Assembly (NCBI RefSeq): GCF_026914265.1
Contig: NC_069136.1
Location: forward strand, 54,601,658-54,665,657
Length of the DNA: 64,000 bases
Origin: Mya arenaria
Taxonomy: Eukaryota; Mollusca; Bivalvia; Myida; Myidae
Direction: 5' to 3'
Positions within the stretch are counted from its first letter, which is position 1. Every line of letters begins with the position of its first letter. A program made the translations under genes and the position numbers. The notes beneath the pieces are model-generated. The model worked only from the letters and a program-made list of their open reading frames with translations, was not told where the DNA came from and searched no databases. Positions 37,319 through 48,127 of the stretch are shown here, one piece after another.

Positions 37319-38182
37319 TCATCTGCCTTTTTTCATTAGAACAACACGGGAATCAGAGTCAGCTGCACCCCTGGTACCATACTCTTCTCTGAAAATGACA
37401 ATAAGATTAAAATTTAAATGTCTGCATTTCATTGGCACAGTAAAAATGTCAGCATTTTTCAATGTTTCTGCATCACCACCACTGTTGGATATCAAAGAAT
37501 TTAGTCTTGAAAGAAATATGTGCTGGTTTTTGCGTTCAAACTCATTTTGTTAAACCAATAGATTGAAGATCTAATTAATTCATTTAGAGAACTATATTAG
37601 TGAACAGGGCCGAGGTATTCAATTGTGCCATTACATTAAGTTGTTTGCTACCAACACTCACGGAAATATAAACCACACATCCTTGGTTAAAAGAATGTAA
37701 ATTTTAATTATAAAAAATTAAAGTTAATGATATGGAATGTATAAGATAAATACACTGAGAAAGAAAGTCTAACCTATTATCGATATAAGTAAAGTCAGAT
37801 TCAGACTTATTTGTTATTTAAAAAACAAACAAATAGAGTATGTGTTTTCTTAATTTTTGCCACTGATCACTGTAGTCATTCTAAAATGCCGTCCAGGCTT
37901 TTTTTAATGATGGTTAGCCTGGCTAACCATCATAAAAAAAGAAGCCTGGACGGCATTTTAGAATGACTACTGATCACTGGAGCTTCAAAATTGTAATTTA
38001 CTGAATTAGAATATGTCAAATGAAAGAAGACTTTACCCCACCCACTAAGAGTAAGAATTAATGACATTTCCAATTAGTTTCTCATTAGGGCTCTTTTAAA
38101 ACTATTTTTATATTTTATTAAAATACAATAAGTATAAAAATAACACTTACACACAAATAAGTGGTAAAGGTTCGCTCCTCAT
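37319..38182 (-). CDS. Small two-exon gene, 33-aa product, unrecognised
   Basis: Coding exons 38182-38151 and 37388-37319 join in phase 2 with clean signals: donor TGTGT|GTAAGTG and acceptor CATTTTCAG|AGAAG. The predicted peptide is 33 aa, starting MRSEPLPLICV and ending in DSDSRVVLMKKGR: a short hydrophobic N-terminal patch, then a charged tail. A second donor (G|GTAATGG) follows just after the stop, so a 3' UTR intron is possible. It is preceded by a 19-codon upstream ORF (see the next entry). The intron contains the hairpin at 37860-37980. I recognise no family; conservation in other molluscs would decide whether it is real. Confidence 0.4.
37860..37980. repeat. Near-perfect hairpin palindrome, about 50-60-bp arms
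   Basis: Left arm around CATTCTAAAATGCCGTCCAG to GATGGTTAGCC (ends 37919), one-base centre (T, 37920), right arm from GGCTAACCATC. The arms differ only by a small indel in the T/A run and one near the outer end. Confidence 0.9.
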
Positions 38183-38238
38183 TCTGTCTTTGGACTAACA
38201 TATCTCTTGGTTGTTTGAACATCTTCTTGGTCGGCCAT
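38179..38238 (-). promoter_or_regulatory. 19-codon upstream ORF overlapping the small gene by ATGA
   Basis: ATG at 38238 in a good initiation context (ATCATGGCC) opens a 19-aa frame (MADQEDVQTTKRYVSPKTE) that stops at TGA 38181-38179. The ATG of the 33-aa frame overlaps this stop (ATGA). Either a regulatory upstream ORF, or the true product with the downstream frame as a second cistron. Confidence 0.4.
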
Positions 38239-38239
38239 G

Positions 38240-39715
38240 ATGGACTATTTTCTTACGACCCGTATTATATCCGAGGCCATATCTTGATACTAGCCGAGGA
38301 GTTCCGTTTGTCCACTCGTTAGTTGAAAACGATAACTGCTAAATTGGTAAAAAAATTCAGTAAGTCATACGTTTATTTTTCCTTTCGTTTCTCATGATAA
38401 AAATTTATTTGAAAAAAGAACTTGTTGCTTTTTCATTTAAACGTGTGAGAATAACGGGATATTCTTTCTTAATTTTATGACAAACTTTCTCAAAACCTTC
38501 GTCGATTTTGTATGTTAACAGGAAATGACGTCATGGATTTGTTACAAAATGGTGATGTCGTCTAACCGGGTGTGACGTTTTCATTAAAAGAAAGCAAATT
38601 TTGTTAAACGTATAGTGTTTATTTTGTGATTCTAAATGGGTACTTGGTTATTATAAGCGGTATTAAAACGCACTGATAAACATATTTTGTTGTAAATTAG
38701 TCCATTGGCTTAATGCATGTAGCGCGAAAATAACATTACTATGTTAGTTTGTGGTAATTGGTTAATCACGCAGTAAAAACCGGTAGGTATTTTTTTTTGT
38801 TATCTATCACCGGAAAAAAGGCAAGTGTTAAAAAATTATATCAAACTCCTTCTCGTTATCGTATAATACACTTTGTTTTTCAACTCGTTCTGGAAATATG
38901 TTAGTAACCTCGCAAAAATTCGCTTACTGACACATTTTTTGAATTGGTGGAAATTTTTTATACGTATATTATATGACGACAGGTGACAAATCATATATAA
39001 TATATATTATATATTCAGATAACTGGCATCCTATCACATTTGTTGTCTTTCAATTTTCAACAGTCTTACACGTATTTGACGAATCATTGTTTAAATGCTT
39101 CAGATTATTTTCTTTTTGGGTTAAAAAAAAAGAAAAATGCACACTTTTGTATAACGGCTGCATTTTGATTGATGAGAGATATGATGATGATATTTTAAAC
39201 CTACACATTTATCAAAAAATCAAATATGATCCGCTAGGTGTACTCAAGAGCTCATTTTATGATGAATTAAGATTTCTAGGCTTCGCTCCAAAGCTTATAC
39301 TGTGGTTACTGAATGCGGAATTTCCATGTTTTTCTTTTTCTCTCTTTTGAGGGAGTAAGTGTTGTGCACTCCAACGTGTGAAACTCTTGAAATGTTCTTC
39401 TCAATTGCCATTGATGATGGTTTGTACATTAAAGGGGCTCTACACCGTATCATGAAATAGCGGGGGGGGGGGAAAGAAAATTGTCGAAAACTGACATAAA
39501 CTTGGTATCGATGTGTACAATGCATTGAAACTACCTAACTGAAGTACTAGATAGTTCACATTTGATTTAACTTTCGCAGTTTTTTCGTAATTTCCGTTAA
39601 AAAGATTACTAGGTATGTATACCTAGTATAATTAATTATTATGCGTGATTGGCTAGTCGATGTTATCACGTGATATTACCATGTACGGTGTATAGCTTAA
39701 ATATTCCAAAGGATG
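38240..39715. other. Upstream of small gene, no other supported feature
   Basis: AT-rich. A 125-codon ORF at 38973-39350 (plus) is low-complexity at its start and has no recognised motif; I do not call it a gene. Confidence 0.4.
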
Positions 39716-39805
39716 AGTGTTCACCTTCGTAGCACACTGGATACAACACTGGACAGCAATTTTGGCGACACCGGTTCGAGCCCGGTCTCCGACTCGATTT
39801 TTCTC
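39716..39805 (+). repeat. tRNA-derived SINE-like unit
   Basis: TAGCACACTGG (A-box-like) and GGTTCGAGCCC (a perfect B box) lie at tRNA-like spacing. The flanks do not form an acceptor stem, so this is a SINE head or pseudo-tRNA. Confidence 0.55.
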
Positions 39806-39990
39806 GACTTTATTAAACAATTGACATGAGATTCGTTAGCGAAAACACTTTTTTTTTTGGTGTCAATCTGGTGTATATTCCCTTTAATATGTTGTTGACA
39901 TCTATTCACTCATTGCAAATTATTGTTGACATTAAATGGTGTTGTACACTTGTAAACTCATATGTTAATGTTGTCGCTCACTTGACACAG

Positions 39991-40350
39991 TATGTATGTA
40001 TGTATGTATGTATGTATGTATGTATGTATGTATGTATGTATGTATGTATGTATGTATGTATGTATGTATGTATGTATGTATGTATGTATGTATGTATGTA
40101 TGTATGTATGTATGTATGTATGTATGTATGTATGTATGTATGTATGTATGTATGTATGTATGTATGTATGTATGTATGTATGTATGTATGTATGTATGTA
40201 TGTATGTATGTATGTATGTATGTATGTATGTATGTATGTATGTATGTATGTATGTATGTATGTATGTATGTATGTATGTATGTATGTATGTATGTATGTA
40301 TGTATGTATGTATGTATGTATGTATGTATGTGTGTGTGTGTGTGTGTGTA
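39991..40350. repeat. (TATG)n microsatellite, about 85 units, then (TG)n
   Basis: About 340 bp of uninterrupted TATG followed by about ten TG units. ORFs of Met-Tyr-Val-Cys or Ile-His-Thr-Tyr repeats in all frames are artefacts. Confidence 0.99.
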
Positions 40351-40859
40351 TGTATCACTGTGTCTCTGTGTTACTGTGGTAAAGGGATATTACGTAGGAC
40401 AAGAATCGTGAAAGCTGCTCATAATTTTTAATTGCCTTCTCATTGTTCAATATGTGAATAGTGAATACTATTCAAGCAGAGAAAATAGAAAATATGTCAT
40501 TTATTAATTGTCATCATAAATCGTACAAACAATAACATGTATTAACAGAACACAGTTTCAATGTCCTGTAATTATATTTTAACAGTTAGTCTCCGCGAAA
40601 ATCCAATCAAAAGACCTTTATTCAAAATACGGTTTGAATGTGTTGTATTTGTGTACGCGTACATTTATCATACGTAGTAAATACATTTCACACAAAAAAA
40701 TGGAGTTACGTTGCAATCGACTCATCAGGTTTGGATTTAGGCTTGGATTGATTTAGATTTACCCTGAATTGTAAACAAACATTTACAGGCAGGGTAGTAC
40801 GTTTGTGTATGTAGTCCAATTTCGTTCTGGCCCTTGCTTCGTGCCTCTGAACGTTCGTT
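40351..40859. other. Intergenic, no supported feature
   Basis: AT-rich; nothing supported. Confidence 0.5.
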
Positions 40860-41994
40860 TTATATTTCGACTACTTGGTTAGGGCTACCTGTCCCTGTAG
40901 TTTCCATTGTATTATATACATTCAGCTGCGTTTCCATAATCTTTCTTATCAGTAAAATATTTATGATCAGTAAAATACTTCTTTTCAATAAATAATATGT
41001 TAGGTGTTTTATATAACGTATACGGAAATAGTTAGGTCTGAATACCATCCAATAGAGGACGTAGGCGACAAAGGCTGTGCATAGGCGCGGTTTATTATAT
41101 ATGTCACTCGGGTTAGTGTCATGGTTAGGGCTAGGTAGTTGTACGTTGCCGCCGTCTAATTTAAATATTATATTAAGAATCGTGTCTTGTTCGCCTTCTA
41201 CCGGATCTATATAGACACCACTATAGTAACCTATAATTTGTACGTACCTGTTAACGGTCTGGAAATGGTAAGCGCTCTTATAACCGATTCTTCCAATGGT
41301 GTCAATGTGAGTCTCTCGACATAGCGTAAATTCAAGTCTCTTGATTACAATTTCTTGAAAACCCATAACCAGTTCTAAGTCCGTCGTGTCAAGAGAAGTA
41401 CCGCCGTCCGCATAAAATATTCCGGTAGCGGAATCGTAGGTATGTCCCGAAATACTTGAACACTCGAAAATGGAACCTGTAACGATAGAGATGATTGTGT
41501 GGATACAACGGCATGGTAGAAAGGAATTTGAAATGGTTAGTTAAGTGAGTTGGTGTGTTGGTTCAGGTGTCCGAATGCATCTAATCCAAATAATTCGGTG
41601 TCCCGCCAGAGTACTTTCTCGGGTATGTTAAAATAATTGTAGACACTATTGATTTCTTCTATGACATAGACCCGAGTATGATAAATATAAATATGTATGT
41701 ATTATATAAACATGAAACAAAAATGTTAAAATTAATAAAATAAATGGGTTCTTGTTACTTTCATCAGAAAATACTTATATTCACCAGAGTGTATGAGTTT
41801 GAGACTGAAAATTCTTTTTATACTGTATTGTAATATTGCTATATCAAGCGATATGTTTATAGTTTAAACATTAAAGAGGAATAGACTACCTTTAATAAGC
41901 GACTTTTGGTCATATATATATGCAAGTCTCTGAATCCCCGAATTACGTAGTTAGTCACCATGTAGACACGGCGGGCTCTTTTATCCAGTTTGGC
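40860..41994 (-). CDS. Exon-like ORFs of an unrecognised minus-strand gene
   Basis: 41994-41890 is a clean 105-nt phase-0 exon candidate: acceptor CTATTTTCAG, donor AAAG|GTAGTC, reading AKLDKRARRVYMVTNY to MTKSRLLK. Further along, after acceptor TATCGTTACAG at about 41480, a frame stays open for more than 200 codons to 40860 and includes GHTYDSATGIFYADGG, LCRETHIDTIGRIGYKSAYH and LDGGNVQLPSPNHDTNPSD. A strong donor (ACAG|GTACGTAC) at 41248 suggests the exon may really end there. Codon content in 41480-41050 looks coding; the tail beyond 41000 is AT-rich and likely not. Frames across the introns are not resolved and I do not recognise the family. Confidence 0.4.
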
Positions 41995-41999
41995 CTGAA

Positions 42000-43200
42000 A
42001 ATAGAGCAATTATTGTGAACATAATTTATCATTTCCAACAAATAGTGTCTGCTCCTAACAAGATTGTGGAAGTAATAGAACAGACAACAAGAATATACAA
42101 CTAAAAAGAGGATATTTATTGTGTTTCGGTCTAAGATTAAAACGGGTGTCCACAAAAATCGATCTTCACGAGTTGCGGATGAATGTAATTTTATGTAGTC
42201 ACGAGGAATTAAGTTTTGATCTTACACTAACTTTTCGTTTTCTTTCATGCTAAAATTCAAGAAAAAACATGTCAAATATTTGGCGTCAATTGAAAAATTG
42301 CTTGCGAACCACGACATCGTGACTCTCTTTTGGTGACGTCATTTCAAATGTTTTCCACCCTGCATGAAAAGCAAACGTATATCTTGTTTTTGATGGGCAA
42401 GAAGTGATGAATTTCATCGTGATTGACAGTGCCAGTGATGATCGAAAACGTTTGAATTTGATTCGGGCATGTCTGTCGGGTATTCGGATGACAGTTACAG
42501 TGAAAAGACAGTAAGTCGTGTATTTTTAATTTTTGTGTTGTTTTGCTGCTAATATAGCACATTTGATGTATTTTTCCTTCAAAAATATACCTTTATACTT
42601 TTAATGAAGTATGCATGTTTGTTTTTATTTTGCTACAGATCAAAGTATTGTGTTTATTTAAATATTATGCAATGCATGTACCGTATTAGAAAAATAAAGT
42701 TTGGCTCATAAATGAGAACCACTGGTATTCCTGCATCTTCAATTTAATTATTGTGTTATCATCAAACCGAATCAGTAATGCATAATACATATACTACACA
42801 GAACATATATAAATACTTTAATTAAATTGCAAATTAACATTTCAGATTCCTCAGACGCACCGTTCTATGAAATTCCTGTCCCTGTGAGGCAACGAGGGCG
42901 TGCTCGTGGTGAAGGCTTTGGTCCCCGTTGAGCCAATGGTCGATGACAGTATGAAGATGCTAAAAATAAACCTCACTGACAGTCCTGTGTGTGCTTCATG
43001 CCATGCCATGAGCGATACCATTCAAACAAATACATTAAACAACCCAAAGCCATAATTGTGTATAATTTGTAAATATTAGTCAAAAAGGAAAATAGATGGT
43101 GTAAGAGTCTGTGATTGGAAAAAAGTATGAATCACACTTTGTGTTGCAAATAAATGTTTGCGGATTTTTAAAATGATCATGTGTAAAGAGATTTTTTTAG
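42000..43200. other. Mostly non-coding; two small exon-like stretches
   Basis: On the plus strand ATG at about 42468 opens MSVGYSDDSYSEKT up to a donor-like ACA|GTAAGT, and after TTTCAG at about 42846 a frame reads DAPFYEIPVPVRQRGRARGE then stops. Phases do not match simply, so no gene is called. Confidence 0.25.
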
Positions 43201-43204
43201 CGAA

Positions 43205-43530
43205 TGGCGAGAGGAAAAGCTTTATCGGACACTGAAATAGGACAGCCGGGAATTATCCTTACAATAAGTCCAAATTTGAACAATGTTCTGTGGTTACTTT
43301 GCAAAATCAGGGCTGCAATAGATAAGCTGAGAGAAACATCTCGATTGTCAAGAGTAAAAATAGTTTAATGGCGTCTCGTGAAAATACCATGGACACTTCC
43401 GACTGATTGAAATCGTGTTGTATTCAACGATGAAATGATAATGAATTAAAACCAGATGGTCATTTAAAAGTCTGCAAATTAAAAGTGGTGCCTTAAGTGC
43501 CTGGTGCCTGGCTAGCCGAAATAACACCAT
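43205..43530 (+). pseudogene. Possible Tc1/mariner transposase remnant
   Basis: ATG at 43205 reads MARGKALSDTEIGQ, resembling the N-terminus of Tc1-type transposases. About 200 bp later VVFNDE followed by PDGHL resembles the conserved (V)FSDE...PDG segment holding a catalytic Asp, in another frame. Stops and a large deletion leave no function. Inverted ends were not found. Confidence 0.35.
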
Positions 43531-43639
43531 CCTGAATATAAATGACTGTTTGCGTTAATTGATGGAACTATGATTACTTAGAAATGCATTTAGCAGATTA
43601 ATATGTATGGTCATCTGTGATATATCATGTATATTCCAG

Positions 43640-43768
43640 GAAGACAGGTCTCCCGCCAACAAGTCACAGGTTGCCACAACATGGAAAGAAAATAATAAAA
43701 TCGTGTTCGAGCCTGTACATTCCAATGATTTGAGTTTCATCAAAACGTATGGCTCCTGGTATATACAA
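43640..43768 (+). CDS. Possible coding exon, unrecognised
   Basis: 129 nt, phase 0, between acceptor ATATTCCAG and donor CAA|GTAGGC; reads EDRSPANKSQVATTWKEN to KTYGSWYIQ. Possibly of the same gene as the stretch at 44022-44453. Confidence 0.3.
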
Positions 43769-44021
43769 GTAGGCGCGAGAAGCGTGGTATTACTTTGTTT
43801 ACATTTCCATTTTCCTCGTAATGAACTATAATTATCTATTCGACTCGATTGATTGTAGATTTTCGAACTGCTTTTAAATTGACATTAACGTTGCAAACTT
43901 ATGAGCGTATTTAAATTATGAGGTATTTTAATTCGCACCATTTTCAACCGCATTACACTTTCCGTCCCATAATGTTTTCCCGGTCCATTCATTCTTTTAA
44001 CGGCCTTCAGCATAATACTTA

Positions 44022-44453
44022 AATCAAAGCTTCGATCCATACATACCAAGAACACTTGCTGACCACTTGGAATTATATCCCTTATTCACAAGTTTATGGA
44101 CTTCATTCCATATTGCCAAAACAATTTGGGACTGTCCTTGTTAAGAGGGAAAGCATCGCGAAGTATAAACTCTTAGAAGGTCATTTAGTCCAGTCAGTGG
44201 ATATAGAATGGTTCAAGCAGTTCAGTTATGTCATACATTGAACAAACCTGTTTACTCACGAATGTACTTACATCAACAGAAGTTTTACCATCCCTGACTG
44301 GTTTATTGAAAAAACAATTAGCGACATTTATGTAAACCCACAGATCGCTATAGGATATTGTGAACAGAAGGTGATAGATGACAGTTTAAGAGATATATTT
44401 GAATATATTGTAGTACCTTCGCGCAGCCAATTGCGTTACTGGATTTCTAAGGT
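44022..44453 (+). pseudogene. Long exon-like frame with one internal stop, unrecognised
   Basis: One frame runs from about 44022 to a donor at AAG|GTACATTT (44453), about 144 codons of ordinary protein composition, interrupted once by TGA at 44239-44241. Before the stop: TTWNYIPYSQVYGLHSILP and LVQSVDIEWFKQFSYV; after it: FTIPDWFIEKTISDIYVNPQ and IVVPSRSQLRYWISK. The same frame on both sides suggests one exon with a single nonsense change (a CGA to TGA change would do it), or recoding. An acceptor-like CTTCAG lies at about 44011. I do not recognise the family. Confidence 0.4.
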
Positions 44454-44674
44454 ACATTTTGTTATTTTTATTTAATAAAATAATTGTATTTGCATGCTTT
44501 ATATATACGAACGAGTTATACGAAATGTTTACATGAATCAACTGTATGTGTTTGTACAATTTTATTATTATTAGGTTAAATATATGAAATATATGAAAAA
44601 CGTAAATTTACACATGTATATGAAAAATGTTAAACAAATTATATACACACACAATAAAAAATGTGCTTAGGAAT

Positions 44675-44840
44675 TTAAAGCTGCACTTTCACAGATTGAC
44701 CATTTTGATGACTCATTTTATTTTGTCTTGAAATGATCCCATTTTTGCGTACGTGTGAGGAAACCAGTTATATTAGCTGATTCTGATGATGAAGTGTTTA
44801 ATTACTGTCAAAATTATTAATCTGTAAGAGGGCAACTTAA
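44675..44840. mobile_element. TTAA-flanked fold-back MITE, short copy
   Basis: TTAA then AGCTGCACTTTCACAGATTG at the left; ATCTGTAAGAGGGCAACTTAA at the right; 166 bp. Interior phrases CATTTTATTTTGTCTTG and AAACCAGTTATATTAG match longer family members, so this is an internally deleted copy. Confidence 0.75.
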
Positions 44841-47370
44841 TATTGTACATCTCGATTACATTGTAGTAAATTATTAGCCGGAAATTCAGGCTAACTTAGT
44901 ATTATAGAATAGAACAGAATGTTTATTAACAAGAAGGTCATATTAATAAAGCTTCTTAATGAAAATTTTCAACTTGGTGAAAACCATCAATATTTTTAAC
45001 AACGAATATTTCAAATAATTGTTCATAAAAAAAGAAAGAGGCCTATGATATATGAATCTTTTTCTGCTGATTGTTTTGCTTATTTGAGATGCAACAACAT
45101 TTTTAGTTTCATTCGAATCAACTTAAAATAGATTGAAAAGTTTCACTAAAATCCTTCATGAATTCGGCCCCAGAAGATAGCATAATATTCTACAAAATGG
45201 TGACAAATACAAGCATTTTGATCAATTGAAATTATAATTAAAATATACCACATAAGTAAATAGATGTTCAAAGTGACCCTTAGGTCTAATTATGTTATAT
45301 GTTAGAACATATTGATATGTTTGAGTATAAGAAATTGTAACAACTAGTTTGCTACCAAGTCTGTATTATATAAGATGAATATAAAATGAATGTACTGAAA
45401 ATCAAAATTAGGCGTATAGCTTATAAAACGTTAAAATGATAATCAAAAACCATTTTATTACTTAAAACACATTATGGTTATCAAAATATGTATATAATGT
45501 GCATTTTAGAATAGACATGAATGAGAATCTTGACATCGAGTAAGAGTATGTACAATGTGAAAAACACTTAAAAATAACAAAAAGTAAACTTCATGGACAA
45601 TTCAATTTTGAATTTAAGTGTTAAAACTTATTTACACCATTTACATAAAATGTTCTTATTTGCCAGAAAATCTTAGTCACCCTTTTAAAAAAATATGTTC
45701 AAATGAATATATACTGTTTGTTCATGGAAGTATGTGAAATTGCTCAATTTCAATAAAAATTTAAAAAGCATCTTAGCCAACATAAATCATGTGAGTTGGT
45801 CTTTTTAATGGAGGCGAAACAGCTGTGTCCCTGCATGCCCTACACAGCGAATAAAAATCTTACTTTCGTTTAAATGCTTAAAACAAACTGATTAAGAGTT
45901 TTTGATACACGCCATATTTGGATGCTTAGTAACCCCGTATTATATTGCTATCACTTGAAATGGTTTTTATACTCAGCAGATTTATTTTATTAAATGAGTT
46001 GCTTAAAGAGAGTAAAAATATTTATGAAATTATTTGATATATGTTTTCGGTGATGTCCTTTACCCATTAGCATTACCATCTAGCAAGCAGTTCTCTTTGG
46101 CTTTATAGCTACATATGTGATTTCAACCACCAAATGTCATTCTTAATGGAGCTGTCAGAGAACGAGCATATTTGTTAGTCGTACTTTGACATATTTTGTT
46201 GGGCAATCAGTTGGATTTTCAATATCGATTATTCGGACGGACACACCGACTATTTAATTGGATTTATCGATTGTTATTATGATTTGGAAGAGAACTTGTG
46301 TCATTTCGCAGTTACTGTAGAATGAACTTGTAAACAAAATCACAGAGTAAATAATATTATCCAAAAACTATATAGAACGCAAAATCGACCCTGGAGTTCA
46401 CATTACCAAGTTATCGATCAATCGATACCGGCATTACGTCGTCTCTGATCGTTGACTTTTAGTCGGCTGTGACGATTTATCTACTTTCGTGGAAATTCGG
46501 CCCAGGACTAGTTATATGCATTTAGTAATCTTTGAAATGTTACCAATAATATGATTTCGACCACAAGGTTACAATATTTGACAGTATGCTTAATGCAGTT
46601 ATCAGAGATCGAGCATATTCTTGAGTCGGATTCTTTATTTAAAGTGACACTCTTATTCAAAATCAGCACATACACATGTATTACAAACATATATTTTGAG
46701 TGATGAACCCTTAACTACTTACTAAATAATTTATTTATGGAAGATATTCATTACTTTTAACTCAATTGTAGCCGTGTATTTTAATAACTGATCACGCAAC
46801 AGTATGAAATGATTGCTGAATGCAAAAATATCAACTGTGATATACTATCGTCTCATAGGGTAGAAATACTATGTTTTCTGTAACTTTCTTTCAAAATCCA
46901 CTCGGTATCCTTCATAAGAACCATCGTTTTCGACATTTATTTATCTGTTTTGGTAAATTAAAACATTTGTATTTATCGTGGTAAATCTTATTTGGGATTA
47001 AGAGTGCATCTTTAACAGTTCAGTATATCCTGGCTTAAGTTTAATGGTTGTAGCAAGCGTGTGTATGGGTCAATCTGTAATACAGGACATAATTTGAGAA
47101 AAAAACGAATATTATAAATTCTGTTTTCATCTGCTGTATGATCTTGTTCTATTCTGGAAGTTTAATTATCTGATATAAATGCGGTTACTATAAGCACCAA
47201 TTTAATGCGAACGTTTTAAACTTTAATGCATTTATAAGTAAAAATCAGTTGTACAATTCCGCGTGTAAATACTTCAGAAGTGTACAAATAACGCCGATGC
47301 AACCTAGCTGTGAACTCAATATGCAAATGCATAGCCCTGAAATTCAATGTTATCGATTTTATATTTACAG
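44841..47370. other. Intergenic; one diverged local repeat
   Basis: About 46085-46170 and 46505-46640 share phrases (ATATG.TGATTTC.ACCAC; CAGAGA.CGAGCATAT), indicating an old direct repeat. No gene is supported. Confidence 0.4.
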
Positions 47371-47374
47371 TCGA

Positions 47375-47436
47375 AAGTCGCTATGTCGATCACGGATATC
47401 TACAAAAGTCGCTATGTCGATCACGGATATCTACAT
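47375..47436. repeat. 31-bp direct tandem duplication
   Basis: AAGTCGCTATGTCGATCACG followed by GATATCTAC occurs twice with a 31-bp period. Further degraded echoes (AGTTATGTCGAAC, AGTCGCTATATCGAAG) follow to about 47550. Confidence 0.9.
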
Positions 47437-48127
47437 TTTCTAGTTATGTCGAACATTTTTCCCGTCCTGAATTTATTCTTGTTGTTTCTGTATAAAACAA
47501 TTCTGTAAAGTCGATATTTCTATCCCTATTAGTCGCTATATCGAAGTCATTTTTCAGTCCCTGCGGCCGAATTTCAGGCATTTTCTTTATACTTTAAGTA
47601 GATGGAGCTGGAGGTGCTAAGTTTTCAATACGGTTTGCGGCATGTAGCTAAATAAGCGTACATGTCAAAGTAACACACTGATATAATTTGGCTGATACAA
47701 GATACAAAAGAAACAAAAATCTTTTTTTAAAGTCAGGTATATGATAACGAGGAACATTATCTCAATAAGCCATTTTCCTTAATTGGTATGTTCTAATTTA
47801 CAATGTCTATTTACATAGACAGTTTTAAGACCATATTGATATCCAAAAATAATATCAATATCTACTACATATATATGCATGTGTTGTGTGCATATAGGAC
47901 ATTCACAATTTGAAATTGCATGTGTTCAGGCAAAAACACACAACAAATAGGTCAAAGAACTCGGTTCATGATGGCATGACAGTATGGATATATGAGAAAA
48001 GTAAATTCATTAAAAGAATGAGACTATTTTAAAGAAAAGAATAAGCAATATACAAAGCAAATATAAAGATGATATGTGTACAGATAAAACACTAGTGATA
48101 TTTGGGCTTTTTTTAACGTGGAATTTG
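47437..48127. other. Intergenic, no supported feature
   Basis: AT-rich; ends at the breakpoint of the inverted duplication. Confidence 0.45.

Noticed and set aside
38973-39350. 125-codon plus-strand ORF
   Set aside because: Its start is a low-complexity Ile/Tyr run, and the rest shows no motif or splice support.
39716-39805. Possible functional tRNA gene
   Set aside because: Good internal promoter boxes but no pairing acceptor stem; treated as SINE-like.
39991-40358. Long ORFs of Met-Tyr-Val-Cys and Ile-His-Thr-Tyr repeats
   Set aside because: They are translations of a TATG microsatellite, open in all frames.
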